A stretch of 64,000 nt of DNA from Nesterenkonia sp. E16_10 (GCF_017347085.1 NZ_JADPSA010000029.1:186001-250000), one strand, 5' to 3'. Shown: positions 30,240-39,454, counted from the first letter of the stretch. Notes: generated by a model from the letters alone, not told the origin. Made by a program: numbers and translations.

Positions 30240-30659
30240 TTAACCGGCAAGCCTCTCGTGGCGAGGCGCGAGCAGCCGTCCGGTGGCCCATCGACGGCCC
30301 GCGAGGAGCACCCCCAACACGCCCAGTGCCACCAGGATGAAGGACCATTCCGTCCCTCCACCGCCGCTGAGCACGCGCACCGACATGCCCAGTGCCACGG
30401 TGCCGAGGATCACCACGACGGCGTCCGGCCAGAGTCGCGAGGGGCTGCGCCAGAAACGCACGGCCAGTGAGCTGACCAGGAGTCCGAGCAGGAACGGAGC
30501 TGCGGTGCCCATCACGTCGAGCAGGGCGAGGCCGCCCTCATGTGAGCGATTGCCCAGCGCGGCAAAACCGACGACCAAGAGGCCGTCAAGGACCAGCAAC
30601 AGCCAGGGGAGTGCGGCCCGGCGGGTCGGGACTGGCTGCGGGGCAGGGGAGGAGTGCAT
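30240..30659 (-). CDS. DUF3054 family membrane protein
   Basis: A 139-residue integral membrane protein with four hydrophobic helices (LPWLLLVLDGLLVVGFAALG; PFLLGLLVSSLAVRF; AVVVILGTVALGMSV; FILVALGVLGVLLAG). The D-x4-VxxFAxxGxxSH pattern (here FAALGNRSHEGG) is the DUF3054 signature. The function is unknown. TAGACT lies six bases before the ATG, so the transcript may be leaderless. The gene ends 10 bases... after the cyclodeaminase gene's stop in the opposite reading order, i.e. it is the downstream neighbour on the same strand. Confidence 0.8.
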   Translation of the reverse strand: MHSSPAPQPVPTRRAALPWLLLVLDGLLVVGFAALGNRSHEGGLALLDVMGTAAPFLLGLLVSSLAVRFWRSPSRLWPDAVVVILGTVALGMSVRVLSGGGGTEWSFILVALGVLGVLLAGRRWATGRLLAPRHERLAG

Positions 30660-30665
30660 GTGCTG

Positions 30666-30671
30666 AGTCTA
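30666..30671 (-). promoter_or_regulatory. -10 element of the DUF3054 gene, probable leaderless start
   Basis: On the reverse strand TAGACT is followed by six bases and the ATG at 30659. It overlaps the stop end of the cyclodeaminase gene. Confidence 0.4.
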
Positions 30672-31337
30672 GGTCGCGGAATCGGCGTGGGTCGGGGCCG
30701 CCCGATGATCGATCGAGGCCGTGCAGGCATCGATGCGCTCGATCGCCGCCGTCAATGTCTCGACGCTGTTCCACAGCCTGGGGTGCTGGTCGTGGATCTC
30801 TTCCAGAGTGGAGCCCGAGGACTTCAGCGTCGCAAGGTCAAAGCTCGCGTTGGTCCGTGCGCCTGCGACCGCAGCGCGCAGGGCCCCGAAGGCGACGACG
30901 ACGTCGGCGATCACGGCTCGCTTGCCGTGCTCTGCCAGCCAGGAGAGGTCCTCGATGGCGGCGACGGCGTGGTCGCCGAGCTCGGCCGAGGTCTGCGCCG
31001 CGCCGATGGCGGCCTCGCGGATCGCCTCCTCGCGCTCCGGGCCCTTCTCCAGCGTGAAGGCAGCGCCGAACGCGCGAGAGGCGGTGGCGTCGTCGTCGGC
31101 CAGGTGCAGAGCCGACTGCCGCAGCGTCTCGGATCGAGTCAGGATGGCCCTCAGGCGGTCTCGGCGTTCGGGGTCAGCCTCGGTGTATCCGGCGACCATG
31201 GAAGTCAGCGACGCGGCGATGCCGAGCATCACTCCGGCGCCGGCGCCACCGCCCGGGGAGCCGGTAGACTGGGCCAGGCCCTCGGTCCACTCATCGACGG
31301 TCGAACGTTGCGTGGTGATCTCTTCTGCGTCAGTCAT
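30669..31337 (-). CDS. Cyclodeaminase/cyclohydrolase (FTCD_C) family protein
   Basis: A 222-residue helical protein of the formiminotransferase-cyclodeaminase C-terminal family. The glycine-rich motif STGSPGGGAGAGVMLGIAASLTSM near residue 25 is diagnostic. Relatives act on formimino- or methenyl-tetrahydrofolate, either alone or fused to a formiminotransferase; no partner gene lies nearby. The ATG at 31337 has no strong ribosome site. Its stop lies 9 bases from the start codon of the DUF3054 gene, so the two could be read together. Confidence 0.8.
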   Translation of the reverse strand: MTDAEEITTQRSTVDEWTEGLAQSTGSPGGGAGAGVMLGIAASLTSMVAGYTEADPERRDRLRAILTRSETLRQSALHLADDDATASRAFGAAFTLEKGPEREEAIREAAIGAAQTSAELGDHAVAAIEDLSWLAEHGKRAVIADVVVAFGALRAAVAGARTNASFDLATLKSSGSTLEEIHDQHPRLWNSVETLTAAIERIDACTASIDHRAAPTHADSAT

Positions 31338-31475
31338 GGGTCCAGTCTGTACTACAGGAAGAACGAACCGCGCCACTGAACGAGGGGCGGTGATCCGCAC
31401 CAGTTCCCCTCTCAGCACGGGGACTACGGGTCACTGATTTCGAGAGTCTCTGGGCGAAGACTCCACAATGCACGT

Positions 31476-32987
31476 TCACGCGGCGCTCCAGGGGTTCTCG
31501 ACTCCGACGTACTGGGTCGTCGTGTATTCAGAGATACCTTCAGCCCCACCTTCGCGACCCAGACCCGATTGCTTGACCCCACCGAAGGGACCCGCCGCGT
31601 TGGATATGTTGCCGACGTTGAGGCCCAACAGTCCAAATTCCATACGATCACCGATACGCAGCCCACGAGAGATGTCTTCGGTGAACACGTACGATGCCAG
31701 ACCGTACTCAGTGGAGTTCGCTAGAGCCACTGCCTCGTCCTCGTCACTGAAAGTAAGCACCGGAGCGATGGGGCCGAAGATCTCCTCGCGCAATACGCGA
31801 GCCTCCAGTGGAACGTTTCGCAGCAGCGTCGGTTCAAAGAAGTATCCAGGACCGTCAGCGCGTCGACCTCCGACCACTACATCTGCGCCTCGATCCACAG
31901 CGTCAGCGACGAGCGACTCCATCGAGTCTCGAGCTTTGGCTTCCACCAGAGGGCCCACGTCGACACCGTCATCGATGCCGGAGCCCAGGTTCAGCGCGGA
32001 CATCTTCTCCGCAAGCTTGGCCACGAACTCTTCAGCGCGTGATTCGTGGACCAAGAGACGATTGGCCGCAGTGCAGGCTTCACCCATGTTGCGCATCTTT
32101 GCCGCCATGGCTCCGGAGACTGCCTTGTCGATGTCGGCGTCCTCGAACACGATCAGGGGTCCGTTGCCGCCCAGTTCCATGGATGTCCGGAGTACGTTCT
32201 CAGCTGCCATCTTCATGAGGTGTTTGCCCACTGCGGTGGACCCGGTGAACGAGACCTTTCGCAGACGTGGATCGGCCATGATCGTCTCGGAGATGGCCGC
32301 AGCCGAGTCTGTCGAGGTCACGTTGAGGACGCCAGCAGGCAACCCCGCGTCAATCATGATCTGAGCGAAATAGTTGGATGTCAGGGGCGTCAGTGCGGCC
32401 GGTTTGAGCACCATGGTGCACCCGGCGGCCACGGCCGGGGCGACTTTGCGGGTCGCCATCGCCAGCGGGAAGTTCCAGGGAGTGATCAACAGACAGGGGC
32501 CCACTGGCTTACGGGTGATCAGCATGCGCAGATTCCCTTCGGGGGAGTGCGCGTAGCGGCCGTAGTCTCTGACCGCTTCCTCGGAGAACCAGCGCAGGAA
32601 CTCCCCACCGTAGGTGACCTCGCCACGTGACTGCGCCAGGGGTTTGCCCATTTCCAGAGTCATGAGCAGGGCCAGGTCTGAGGCGCGGTCTCGGACGAGT
32701 TCGAATGCTCGACGCAGGATCTCGGACCGAATGCGTGTAGGTGTTTGCGCCCAGGACCCTTGGGCGTCTGCGGCGGCGTCCATGGCCGTCTGAGCATCAG
32801 AAGCGGTGGCCGAGGCCATCGTGGCGAGGGTATGACCGGTGGCTGGGTTCTCCACGTCGAAGGTGGAACCGTCGGAGGATGCCCGCCATTCTCCGTTGAT
32901 CAAGAGTCCGGTCGGGGTTTTCGCGAGTACGGCGTCGACGCGTTCCTGGGTAGTGGTCGCCGACTTGGTCGTGTTCCCAGTGCTCAT
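31476..32987 (-). CDS. gabD: NAD(P)-dependent succinate-semialdehyde dehydrogenase
   Basis: A 503-residue aldehyde dehydrogenase of the succinate-semialdehyde branch. Visible sites are the cofactor-binding TPWNFPLAMATRK and KPAALTPL, the glutamate in MELGGNGP, the catalytic cysteine in GEACTAANR, and EEIFGPIAPV. The ATG at 32987 has GAAAGG seven bases upstream. It is the last gene of a reverse-strand set with an alcohol dehydrogenase and a permease; oxidation of an omega-hydroxy acid such as 4-hydroxybutyrate to the semialdehyde and then succinate would explain the set. The precise aldehyde is not proved. Confidence 0.88.
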   Translation of the reverse strand: MSTGNTTKSATTTQERVDAVLAKTPTGLLINGEWRASSDGSTFDVENPATGHTLATMASATASDAQTAMDAAADAQGSWAQTPTRIRSEILRRAFELVRDRASDLALLMTLEMGKPLAQSRGEVTYGGEFLRWFSEEAVRDYGRYAHSPEGNLRMLITRKPVGPCLLITPWNFPLAMATRKVAPAVAAGCTMVLKPAALTPLTSNYFAQIMIDAGLPAGVLNVTSTDSAAAISETIMADPRLRKVSFTGSTAVGKHLMKMAAENVLRTSMELGGNGPLIVFEDADIDKAVSGAMAAKMRNMGEACTAANRLLVHESRAEEFVAKLAEKMSALNLGSGIDDGVDVGPLVEAKARDSMESLVADAVDRGADVVVGGRRADGPGYFFEPTLLRNVPLEARVLREEIFGPIAPVLTFSDEDEAVALANSTEYGLASYVFTEDISRGLRIGDRMEFGLLGLNVGNISNAAGPFGGVKQSGLGREGGAEGISEYTTTQYVGVENPWSAA

Positions 32988-33014
32988 TCTCATGCCTTTC
33001 AAATAGTTCCTGGC

Positions 33015-34412
33015 TCAGTCCTGCTTCGCGAAGGTCCCATCGTCCTCGCCCACGAAGAACTGGCGTCCGTAGATGACTGCGCACAGCAAGATTCCGACGG
33101 CGAGTCCCCAGCCCGCTCCCATGAGCGCCAGGGCGCCCGCGGTCACACCTGCGATTCCTAGATCACGTTGGCTGCGAGCTTGCATGATGCCGATGCGCAC
33201 ACTGACGAAAGCTTGAATGAGCAGGGTCAAGGCCAACGCCACTCCGAGGATCGGTTCTACGAGCGTGACGATGGGCAGCAGAAGGAGTCCGGTGTTGGTG
33301 CCCCAACGGAAGGACCCCATGCCCCCGTAGAGGTTCTTCATCGCCTTCTTGCCCTCTTTGTAGCGCTCGGAGATGACCACCTGCATGGCAGCCCAGACGG
33401 GTCCGGCCATGGCGACATCGGGACCGATGACTCCCATCAGCGTGTTGCGGGCGCCGAAGATCATGTGGGCCCGGTCAGGGTTGTATTCCACGTTCTGGTC
33501 GGGCCGAGCCTTGTCTGCCTCTTTGATGACCGCATCTGCCTGCAGTGAATCCCCGAAGACCACGATGTAGGTGGCCAGCACCGTCGGGATGGCCATGAGG
33601 AACATCGACATTGGGGGCAGCCCGAGGCCGAAGACCGTGTATTCGCGCCACAGGGTCATGAAGTCTGGTTGGATGATGCCCCATTCCACGTCAGACCATT
33701 CCGCCTCTCCAGCGAGGGGAGCGACTACTACGGCGACCAAGATGCAGGGAAGCACCCCCAGCTTGCCTATCTGCATGGCGAATCTGTTGCGGGCGCGCCA
33801 GGACGCGAAGCCGCGTGAATACATGAGGAAGAACGCTAGTCCTACGGCGATAGTGATGGTGATGGGGAAATCATGGAACTCCCCTCCTTCACCGAAGATG
33901 CGCTGGACGGCAGCGATTCCTGCGCCCATGAGCACCCCAGCTTTGATCGCGGAAGGAATGGCTGTGACCACACGCCGCGCCAGACCGGTGACTCCAAGCA
34001 TGATGGAGAAGAGTCCCAGCAGAATCTGGAAAGAGATGAGCGCGTGGATTCGCTCTTCGCCCTCGGGAAAGGTTTCGCAGTACACCATCACGAGGGGAAT
34101 GGCGGGAGTGATCCAGCCAGGCACCACCGGGTCCCCGAGCATGTGATGGGTCAGGTAGAGAAGACCGTTGATCAGGACTACTGCCAGAGCTACTTCGAAG
34201 GGCATGCCGAGAAGGCTGACCATGAGCGGGATGGCCGCCAGGTCGACGGCGCACATGAACAACCCCTGGGTGTAGTCGGGCCATTCGATGCGGTAATGCT
34301 TGAAAGGAAGCCGAACTTCGAAGGGTCCGGCCTTCCAGTGGGGCGAGGGCGCTGGGCCCTGCGGGTCATCCTCTTCAGGGGTCGGCCCCGCACTCTTGAC
34401 GGTGTCGGACAT
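33015..34412 (-). CDS. Multi-pass permease, distantly NCS2/SLC23-like
   Basis: A 465-residue membrane protein with about 12 hydrophobic helices. The segments GDPVVPGWITPAIPLV, AIKAGVLMGAGIAAVQ and NTLMGVIGPDVAMAGPVW resemble the nucleobase/ascorbate (SLC23) transporter core, but the match is loose and the QxxGxT-type motif is not clear. It is sandwiched by two bases from the alcohol dehydrogenase and 27 bases before gabD, so it likely imports the substrate these enzymes degrade. The family assignment is tentative. Confidence 0.6.
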   Translation of the reverse strand: MSDTVKSAGPTPEEDDPQGPAPSPHWKAGPFEVRLPFKHYRIEWPDYTQGLFMCAVDLAAIPLMVSLLGMPFEVALAVVLINGLLYLTHHMLGDPVVPGWITPAIPLVMVYCETFPEGEERIHALISFQILLGLFSIMLGVTGLARRVVTAIPSAIKAGVLMGAGIAAVQRIFGEGGEFHDFPITITIAVGLAFFLMYSRGFASWRARNRFAMQIGKLGVLPCILVAVVVAPLAGEAEWSDVEWGIIQPDFMTLWREYTVFGLGLPPMSMFLMAIPTVLATYIVVFGDSLQADAVIKEADKARPDQNVEYNPDRAHMIFGARNTLMGVIGPDVAMAGPVWAAMQVVISERYKEGKKAMKNLYGGMGSFRWGTNTGLLLLPIVTLVEPILGVALALTLLIQAFVSVRIGIMQARSQRDLGIAGVTAGALALMGAGWGLAVGILLCAVIYGRQFFVGEDDGTFAKQD

Positions 34413-34414
34413 GA

Positions 34415-35533
34415 CTACTCTCCCTGCTCTTCGAATTCGATGACCTGACGCACGGCACGACCGGCGGCCAGGTCGTCCATGGCCTGGTTGATGTCTTCAA
34501 GACGGATGCGGGAGGTGATGAGCTTCTCAACGGGCAATCTGCCCTCGCGCCAGAGCTGTTCGTAGTGCGGGATGTCACGACTGGGCACCGAAGACCCCAA
34601 GTAGGATCCGATGATGGTTCGGGCCTCTGACGTGATGGTCAGTGGTGAGATCGTGGCGGTAGCAGAGGGGTTGGGTAATCCGGTGGTCACGGTGCGGCCA
34701 CCGGGCTTGGTGGCGCGGAAGGCTGTTTCCAAGGCCAGGGGATTGCCGGCACATTCGATCGCGTGGTGGGCCCGGATCTCTTGATCCTCGACCTCTTGAG
34801 GGGTGTACACCTCGTGGGCTCCCATGGCACGGGCCATCGCGAGCTTGTCCTCTGACATGTCGACACCGATCACACGCGGGCATCCCTCGGCCAGCGCGGT
34901 CAGCAGTGCGGCCATGCCGACACCGCCGAGGCCAACAATCATCACGCTCTGCCCTGTTGCGGGTTCAGCAGCATTGATGAGGGCGCCGCCGCCGGTCAGG
35001 ACCGCACAGCCCAGCACCGCGGCTACCGCAGGCGGGACATCAGCGCCGACAGGGACCACCGTGGCACGATCGACCACGACGTAGGTGGAGAACCCGGAGA
35101 CGCCTAGATGGTGATGAACCGTCTCACCGTTGCGGCTGAGCCTGCGGGCTCCGGAGAGGAGGGTGCCGTCATTGTTGGCCCGCGAACCTGGGGTGCAGGG
35201 GAGCTGGCCCCCGGCCGCACAGTTCTCGCAGTTCTCGCAGCGCGGCAGGAAGGTCATGACCACACGTTGACCCACCGGTACGTCCACCACGTCCTTGCCG
35301 ACCGCTTCGGCGATCCCTGCGGCCTCGTGTCCCAGCAACATCGGGACTGGTCGCGGACGGTCGGCGTTGACCACTGAGAGGTCCGAATGGCATACCCCTG
35401 CAGCTTCAATGCGGACCAAGAGCTCCGAGGGTCCCGGACCCTCCAGCTCCAGGCTCTGAACGGTGATCGGACGGGTGTGGGCGTACGGACCGGGACGGCC
35501 GACTTCTTCCAGGACTGCACCAGTGATGCGCAT
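34415..35533 (-). CDS. Zinc-dependent alcohol dehydrogenase of the divergent catabolic operon
   Basis: A 372-residue medium-chain dehydrogenase. AAGVCHSDLSV and LGHEAAG carry catalytic zinc ligands, CENCENCAAGGQLPC the structural zinc, and VGLGGVGMAALL is the NAD motif near residue 200. It resembles class III/benzyl-alcohol-type enzymes that act on primary alcohols. It is the first gene of the reverse-strand operon ending with gabD and starts 133 bases from the divergent regulator; two bases separate its stop from the permease start. Confidence 0.9.
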   Translation of the reverse strand: MRITGAVLEEVGRPGPYAHTRPITVQSLELEGPGPSELLVRIEAAGVCHSDLSVVNADRPRPVPMLLGHEAAGIAEAVGKDVVDVPVGQRVVMTFLPRCENCENCAAGGQLPCTPGSRANNDGTLLSGARRLSRNGETVHHHLGVSGFSTYVVVDRATVVPVGADVPPAVAAVLGCAVLTGGGALINAAEPATGQSVMIVGLGGVGMAALLTALAEGCPRVIGVDMSEDKLAMARAMGAHEVYTPQEVEDQEIRAHHAIECAGNPLALETAFRATKPGGRTVTTGLPNPSATATISPLTITSEARTIIGSYLGSSVPSRDIPHYEQLWREGRLPVEKLITSRIRLEDINQAMDDLAAGRAVRQVIEFEEQGE

Positions 35534-35618
35534 GAGAGTCTCTTCTTCCCCTTCATCGGAAGCGTGTGATTGTCATCACGTCTCTGGGTGATATAACCAG
35601 CATTTGGGAAGGGAATCC

Positions 35619-35633
35619 ACCACAGTGTGTGGT
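35619..35633. promoter_or_regulatory. Dyad operator between alcohol dehydrogenase operon and its regulator
   Basis: ACCACAGTGTGTGGT has perfect six-base arms around GTG and lies in the 133-base divergent intergenic region, next to the -35 region of the regulator. It is a good candidate for the binding site of the PucR-type protein. Confidence 0.45.
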
Positions 35634-35654
35634 TTTAGTCACCATAATCAGACA

Positions 35655-35660
35655 TAAGGT
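35655..35660 (+). promoter_or_regulatory. -10 element of the GAF-PucR regulator gene, probable leaderless start
   Basis: TAAGGT is followed by six bases and the ATG at 35667; another in-frame ATG at 35661 is too close to it to be used. Confidence 0.45.
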
Positions 35661-35666
35661 ATGTGC

Positions 35667-37433
35667 ATGACTGACATTCAAGCCGGAAACCGGGAAGCAT
35701 TCCTACAGGCCCTTCTCGACATCACGGCAGAACTGTCCAGCCTCCAGGACGTGGAGGCAGTTCTCATGTCGATCGTGCGACATGCCCGAAAACTGATGGG
35801 ATCCGACATGGCCTACATCAGTCTCAACGACTACGCCACGGGGGAGACCTATATCCGGCAATCGGATGGCGTGCTGACAAGCGAGTACCGCACCATCCGC
35901 ATGCCGATAGGCACCGGCATCCTGGGCCTGGTGGCCTCCGGCGTCGCGCCCTACCAGACCACTGATTACCTGAAGGACGATTCGGTGCCACACATCGCGC
36001 GCATCGACGAGATCGTGGCGGCAGAGGGCGTGCGAACCATCATGGGCGTGCCAGTGCTGGTCCGTGGGCGAGTGATCGGCGCCCTACTCGCCGCAGAACG
36101 CACTCCACGGGTGTTCAGCCCTGGTGAGGTGGACATGGTCAGCTCTTTGGGCACCCATGCCGCCATCGCCTTGGACAATGCCCAGAAATATGCTCAAGCG
36201 CTGGAAGACGCGGAAGCTCTCACTCGACGAAACAAGGAGAGCCTGCAGGAGGTCCTCTCGCTGCGGCGGACGGCCGAGTTCGATGATGAACTCATGCACC
36301 AGCTTCTCGAGGGGAACGACGAAGACGGCGTATTGCGTGTGACGGCCGCAGCTTTAGGAGGTGCAATCATTCTGCTCGACGAGATGGGGCGAGCGGTCTC
36401 CATGGGCTCGCCTTGGGCTGCCGAGTCGACGCGGGGTGTTGACCCGCAGCAGCTAGTCTGGACACTCGGCAGAGACCCACGGCAGGCGTTGGACTCCGCC
36501 GCAGGTACCGGACGCGCCCAGCACTTACGGGGCCCCGACGAAAACGTCGTCGGGACAGTCGCGGCAGTACGCAGCGGTCGAAGCCTGCTGGGTTTCCTCT
36601 TCACGACTGCCGAGCTGACTTCCAGTCAGCAGCTGCTGCTTGAACGCTCGGCAGTCCACTGCGCTCTTGCGCTGTTATTCGTCCAGGCCGAGGAGGATGC
36701 GCAGCATCGCATGCAGGTCGATGTGTTTGAAGAGCTGCTCTCCGGAGACCCGATTCCTCCGGCGCGACTAGATCGGAGGCTTCGCCCGTGGGGGCTGACC
36801 TCGAGGGAGGTTGTATCGGTTGCACTGATACGTCACCCACAGGTCTTCGAGCGAGACTTCCAACGCACACTTCGGCAGCTGAGCGGCACGCGATTCCTCG
36901 CCCCCGCGCAGGATGATCTGTGTGTGATCTTCACCGATCGGGAGTGGATACAGAGTCTCGCGTCCCTGGAGGAGAGCCGGGGAATGGGACTGCTGGCAGC
37001 GGTCTCGGGTCCTATGCCTGACATCACTGGCCTGCCAAGCACCTTCAGGCAGGCGCAGGCGGCATTGTCCGTACTCGAATACGCCGGTGAGACTGGAGTG
37101 ATTGATTCAGCCGAGGTCGGCTTGGTGGGGACCGTGATCCATCTTGCGCAGGAGTCTGACACGGTCGATCTCGCTGAGGGAGTGCGTGCGCTGATCAATT
37201 ATGACGAGGCCAGGGGGACCTCGCTGTCGGAGACTGCACTGAGATTCTTTGACTGCGATAGGCGCATCGACCGCACGGCAGAGTCCCTCTTCGTCCATCG
37301 AAATACCGTCACTCAACGTCTTCGCACTATCGAGAAGTTGATGGCCCCAGGATGGGACCGCGCCCCTCGAGCATTGGATGTGCACCTGGCATTGCGGGCG
37401 TGGTGGCATTCCCCGGCCGCAGGTAGTCGCTAA
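35667..37433 (+). CDS. GAF-domain PucR-type transcriptional regulator
   Basis: A 588-residue regulator. A GAF sensor domain covers about residues 20-170 (DMAYISLNDYATGETYIR, GVPVLVRGRVIGALLAAER), a short coiled coil about 172-190, a second GAF/PucR-like middle part about 220-350, a GGDEF-like PucR region to about 480, and the C-terminal PucR helix-turn-helix (ESLFVHRNTVTQRLRTIE) near residue 550. Such proteins activate adjacent catabolic operons on binding a small effector. Its divergent position next to the alcohol dehydrogenase-permease-gabD operon indicates that operon as the target. Confidence 0.88.
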   Translation: MTDIQAGNREAFLQALLDITAELSSLQDVEAVLMSIVRHARKLMGSDMAYISLNDYATGETYIRQSDGVLTSEYRTIRMPIGTGILGLVASGVAPYQTTDYLKDDSVPHIARIDEIVAAEGVRTIMGVPVLVRGRVIGALLAAERTPRVFSPGEVDMVSSLGTHAAIALDNAQKYAQALEDAEALTRRNKESLQEVLSLRRTAEFDDELMHQLLEGNDEDGVLRVTAAALGGAIILLDEMGRAVSMGSPWAAESTRGVDPQQLVWTLGRDPRQALDSAAGTGRAQHLRGPDENVVGTVAAVRSGRSLLGFLFTTAELTSSQQLLLERSAVHCALALLFVQAEEDAQHRMQVDVFEELLSGDPIPPARLDRRLRPWGLTSREVVSVALIRHPQVFERDFQRTLRQLSGTRFLAPAQDDLCVIFTDREWIQSLASLEESRGMGLLAAVSGPMPDITGLPSTFRQAQAALSVLEYAGETGVIDSAEVGLVGTVIHLAQESDTVDLAEGVRALINYDEARGTSLSETALRFFDCDRRIDRTAESLFVHRNTVTQRLRTIEKLMAPGWDRAPRALDVHLALRAWWHSPAAGSR

Positions 37434-38261
37434 GTTTGGGCGCGGGGTTTTTCGGGGTCTGCCCGGTCAGCCGTGCTGTGCAGCACCACGAGTCGAAGAG
37501 CGTGCCAGGGGAGCGGATCCACGATCTCCGAGTGCGGCTGGTCGCGCGCCAGCGAGTCAAGGCGTTGAAATGCCCCCTGCGAGGTATCAATGACTGGACC
37601 TCGAAGACGAGGTCCGAGCATCCATAGGTGTCCGTCGCTGCAACGGGGAGCTCTGCTGTGCAGCGCGGCCTCCGTCGCAGACGAGAGGCCACAGTCAGAT
37701 CACCGGCTCGCGGATTGGCGCCCTGTGGCATGGGTCGGCAACTGCAACCTGACATAATGTAGATTATCGGCGCTTTAGTGAGAGTGGTGCACACGCTGTG
37801 GGAACTCGTATGTTGTGCCACCGCATCCGCCGTCCACATCCGTTCCTTGCCGGTGAACAACTTCGTCCCCTTGAGCGGCTGGGACCGTCCGGTGCTGAAC
37901 CTCACGCCACTGCTGCAGGCCGCTGAGATTCCGCGGCGGCCGGGAATCACTCGACGGTCTCGCGACTCGTCGGCGGAGATCACCGAGTCTGCGTTGACTA
38001 CAACTACGTCGTCGCCTTCCGGCCAGCTCGGACGAACGGTGGGACCAATGACCCTGGGACAACTCCTCACCGGAGCTCATGGTGGAGTCAGGCCCGCAAC
38101 ATCGCGGGCCGGAACGCGCGGACCTTGTAGCCCCGGTTCGGTCGGGACCCGTCACGCGGATTCATCCTCTGTGCCGAGCAAGACCTGCGCGTCCTTGAAC
38201 TGACCAGACGTCTCTGCGTGTCCCGCATGTGACCTGATGCACTGCGAAGGGATTACCCGCG
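37434..38261. other. Long stretch without a convincing gene
   Basis: 828 bases between the GAF-PucR regulator and the first BON gene. Frames on both strands up to 247 codons are open, but none has a ribosome site, known motif or natural composition. The DNA is less orderly in codon-position GC than its neighbours and could be decayed coding sequence. It contains the AT-rich dyad ATAATGTAGATTAT (37754-37767). The last 80 bases hold the putative regulatory element of the BON gene. Confidence 0.5.
38181..38196 (+). promoter_or_regulatory. Weak copy of the shared GGACCT-type element upstream of BON gene 1
   Basis: AGACCTGCGCGTCCTT begins 81 bases before the ATG at 38262, the same distance as the better copies before BON gene 2 and amiS. 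Only the left half matches well. Confidence 0.25.
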
Positions 38262-38930
38262 ATGAGCACCCTGACGACCGCCTCCCAGGACCTGCAGCTT
38301 CAGTCCGCAGTCCTGGAGGAGCTGCATTGGACGCCGAACCTCAAGGCCGCCGGCATCGGAGTCACCGTCCACGACTCCACCGTCACGCTTTCCGGAGAGG
38401 TCGCGGACTCGGAGTACCTCCCGGTAAAACGGGCTGCCATGCGGGTTCACGGAGTGTCGAACATCGTTGATGAGCTCATCGTCCGGCCCAAGATGCCACG
38501 GCATCTGAATGAGGCCGAGATCGCTGAAGAGATCGAATGCGCATTGACCTGGGCCTCCAATGTGCCACCGACCGTCAGGGCCCAGATCGACGGAGCCAAC
38601 GTCACCCTGACCGGTGAAGTCGACTGGGACTTCCAGCGCGAAGCGGCCCAGCATGTGATCGCGCACCTGCGCGGCATCCATACCGTGGTCAACCAGATCA
38701 GCCTCACCGCGCGGCCCTGCTCTGAAGAGGCGGTCCGCCGGATACGAAACGCGCTGAGCCGCAACGCCCAACTCGACGCCACTCACATCACCGCCACACT
38801 CACCGGGACCACAGCCACCCTCACCGGCCACGTGCGGTCCTGGGCGGAGAAGAAGCAGGCCCGAACAACAGCCTGGTCCTCACCGGACGTGGTCCATGTC
38901 GATGACCGTCTCGACGTACACGCCCACTGA
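38262..38930 (+). CDS. Triple BON-domain protein 1
   Basis: A 222-residue protein made of three BON domains of about 65 residues each (near 14-80, 88-150 and 155-220). Each shows the alternating helix-strand pattern with a G at the turn: [46 protein letters not shown]. There is no signal peptide, so unlike OsmY it is cytoplasmic. BON domains bind phospholipid or act as structural linkers; soluble triple-BON proteins occur in stress islands. Two paralogues lie downstream. GCGAAGGGAT precedes the ATG. It begins the run BON-hsp20-hsp20-USP. Confidence 0.88.
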   Translation: MSTLTTASQDLQLQSAVLEELHWTPNLKAAGIGVTVHDSTVTLSGEVADSEYLPVKRAAMRVHGVSNIVDELIVRPKMPRHLNEAEIAEEIECALTWASNVPPTVRAQIDGANVTLTGEVDWDFQREAAQHVIAHLRGIHTVVNQISLTARPCSEEAVRRIRNALSRNAQLDATHITATLTGTTATLTGHVRSWAEKKQARTTAWSSPDVVHVDDRLDVHAH

Positions 38931-39001
38931 GCACTCCCCTCGAAACTTCTAACCTTCAACCTTCAACCTCAGCCTCAGCCTCAACAGAAGGACGACACAC
39001 C

Positions 39002-39454
39002 ATGACACACACCCTCGTACGCTTCGACCCGTTCGCCGGCTTCGAAAGCCTCCGCCGGGAGCTCTTCGACGACGGTCCGCTGCGCGGGCGGCTCGGCAAG
39101 CTGCCCACCACCGATGTCTACACCAACGACAACAGAGAACTTGTCATCGAGGCGCACCTGCCGAACTTCGAAGAGGAGAACGTCACCGTCAACCTCGGGC
39201 AGGGCGCCCTGGTGATCCAAGCCGAACGTCACGAACACGATGAGGACAAGAAGAAGAAGTACGTGATCCGGGAGAGCAGCAGCAGCTTCTATCGCAGCAT
39301 CGACCTCCCGGAGCAAGCAGAGACCGAGCGGATCAATGCGAGCTTTGACGACGGGGTCCTGAAAGTCACCGTGCCGCTGAAGGAACTCTCGGTCCCCACC
39401 CGGATTCCCATCACCGGTGGCCACAACGGAGAGTCCGCGCCTGAGGAGAGCTGA
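39002..39454 (+). CDS. Hsp20 / alpha-crystallin family small heat-shock protein 1
   Basis: A 150-residue ATP-independent holdase chaperone. The alpha-crystallin domain runs from about residue 35 to 130 (TDVYTNDNRELVIEAHLPNF; then SSSFYRSIDLPEQ) and ends with the conserved ASFDDGVLKVTVP strand, followed by a TRIPI motif (IxI-like) that plugs neighbouring dimers. It has AGAAGGACG upstream of the ATG. It lies 71 bases after BON gene 1 and belongs to the same stress cluster. Confidence 0.93.
   Translation: MTHTLVRFDPFAGFESLRRELFDDGPLRGRLGKLPTTDVYTNDNRELVIEAHLPNFEEENVTVNLGQGALVIQAERHEHDEDKKKKYVIRESSSSFYRSIDLPEQAETERINASFDDGVLKVTVPLKELSVPTRIPITGGHNGESAPEES

Noticed and set aside
37327-38070. A 247-codon reverse-strand frame in the gap before the BON genes
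   Set aside because: It overlaps the conserved C-terminus of the GAF-PucR regulator, has no ribosome site, and its translation is not protein-like.
37775-38203. A 142-codon forward frame just downstream of the AT-rich dyad, considered as a transposase or resolvase start
   Set aside because: No catalytic motif of any recombinase family is visible, and the start lacks a ribosome site.
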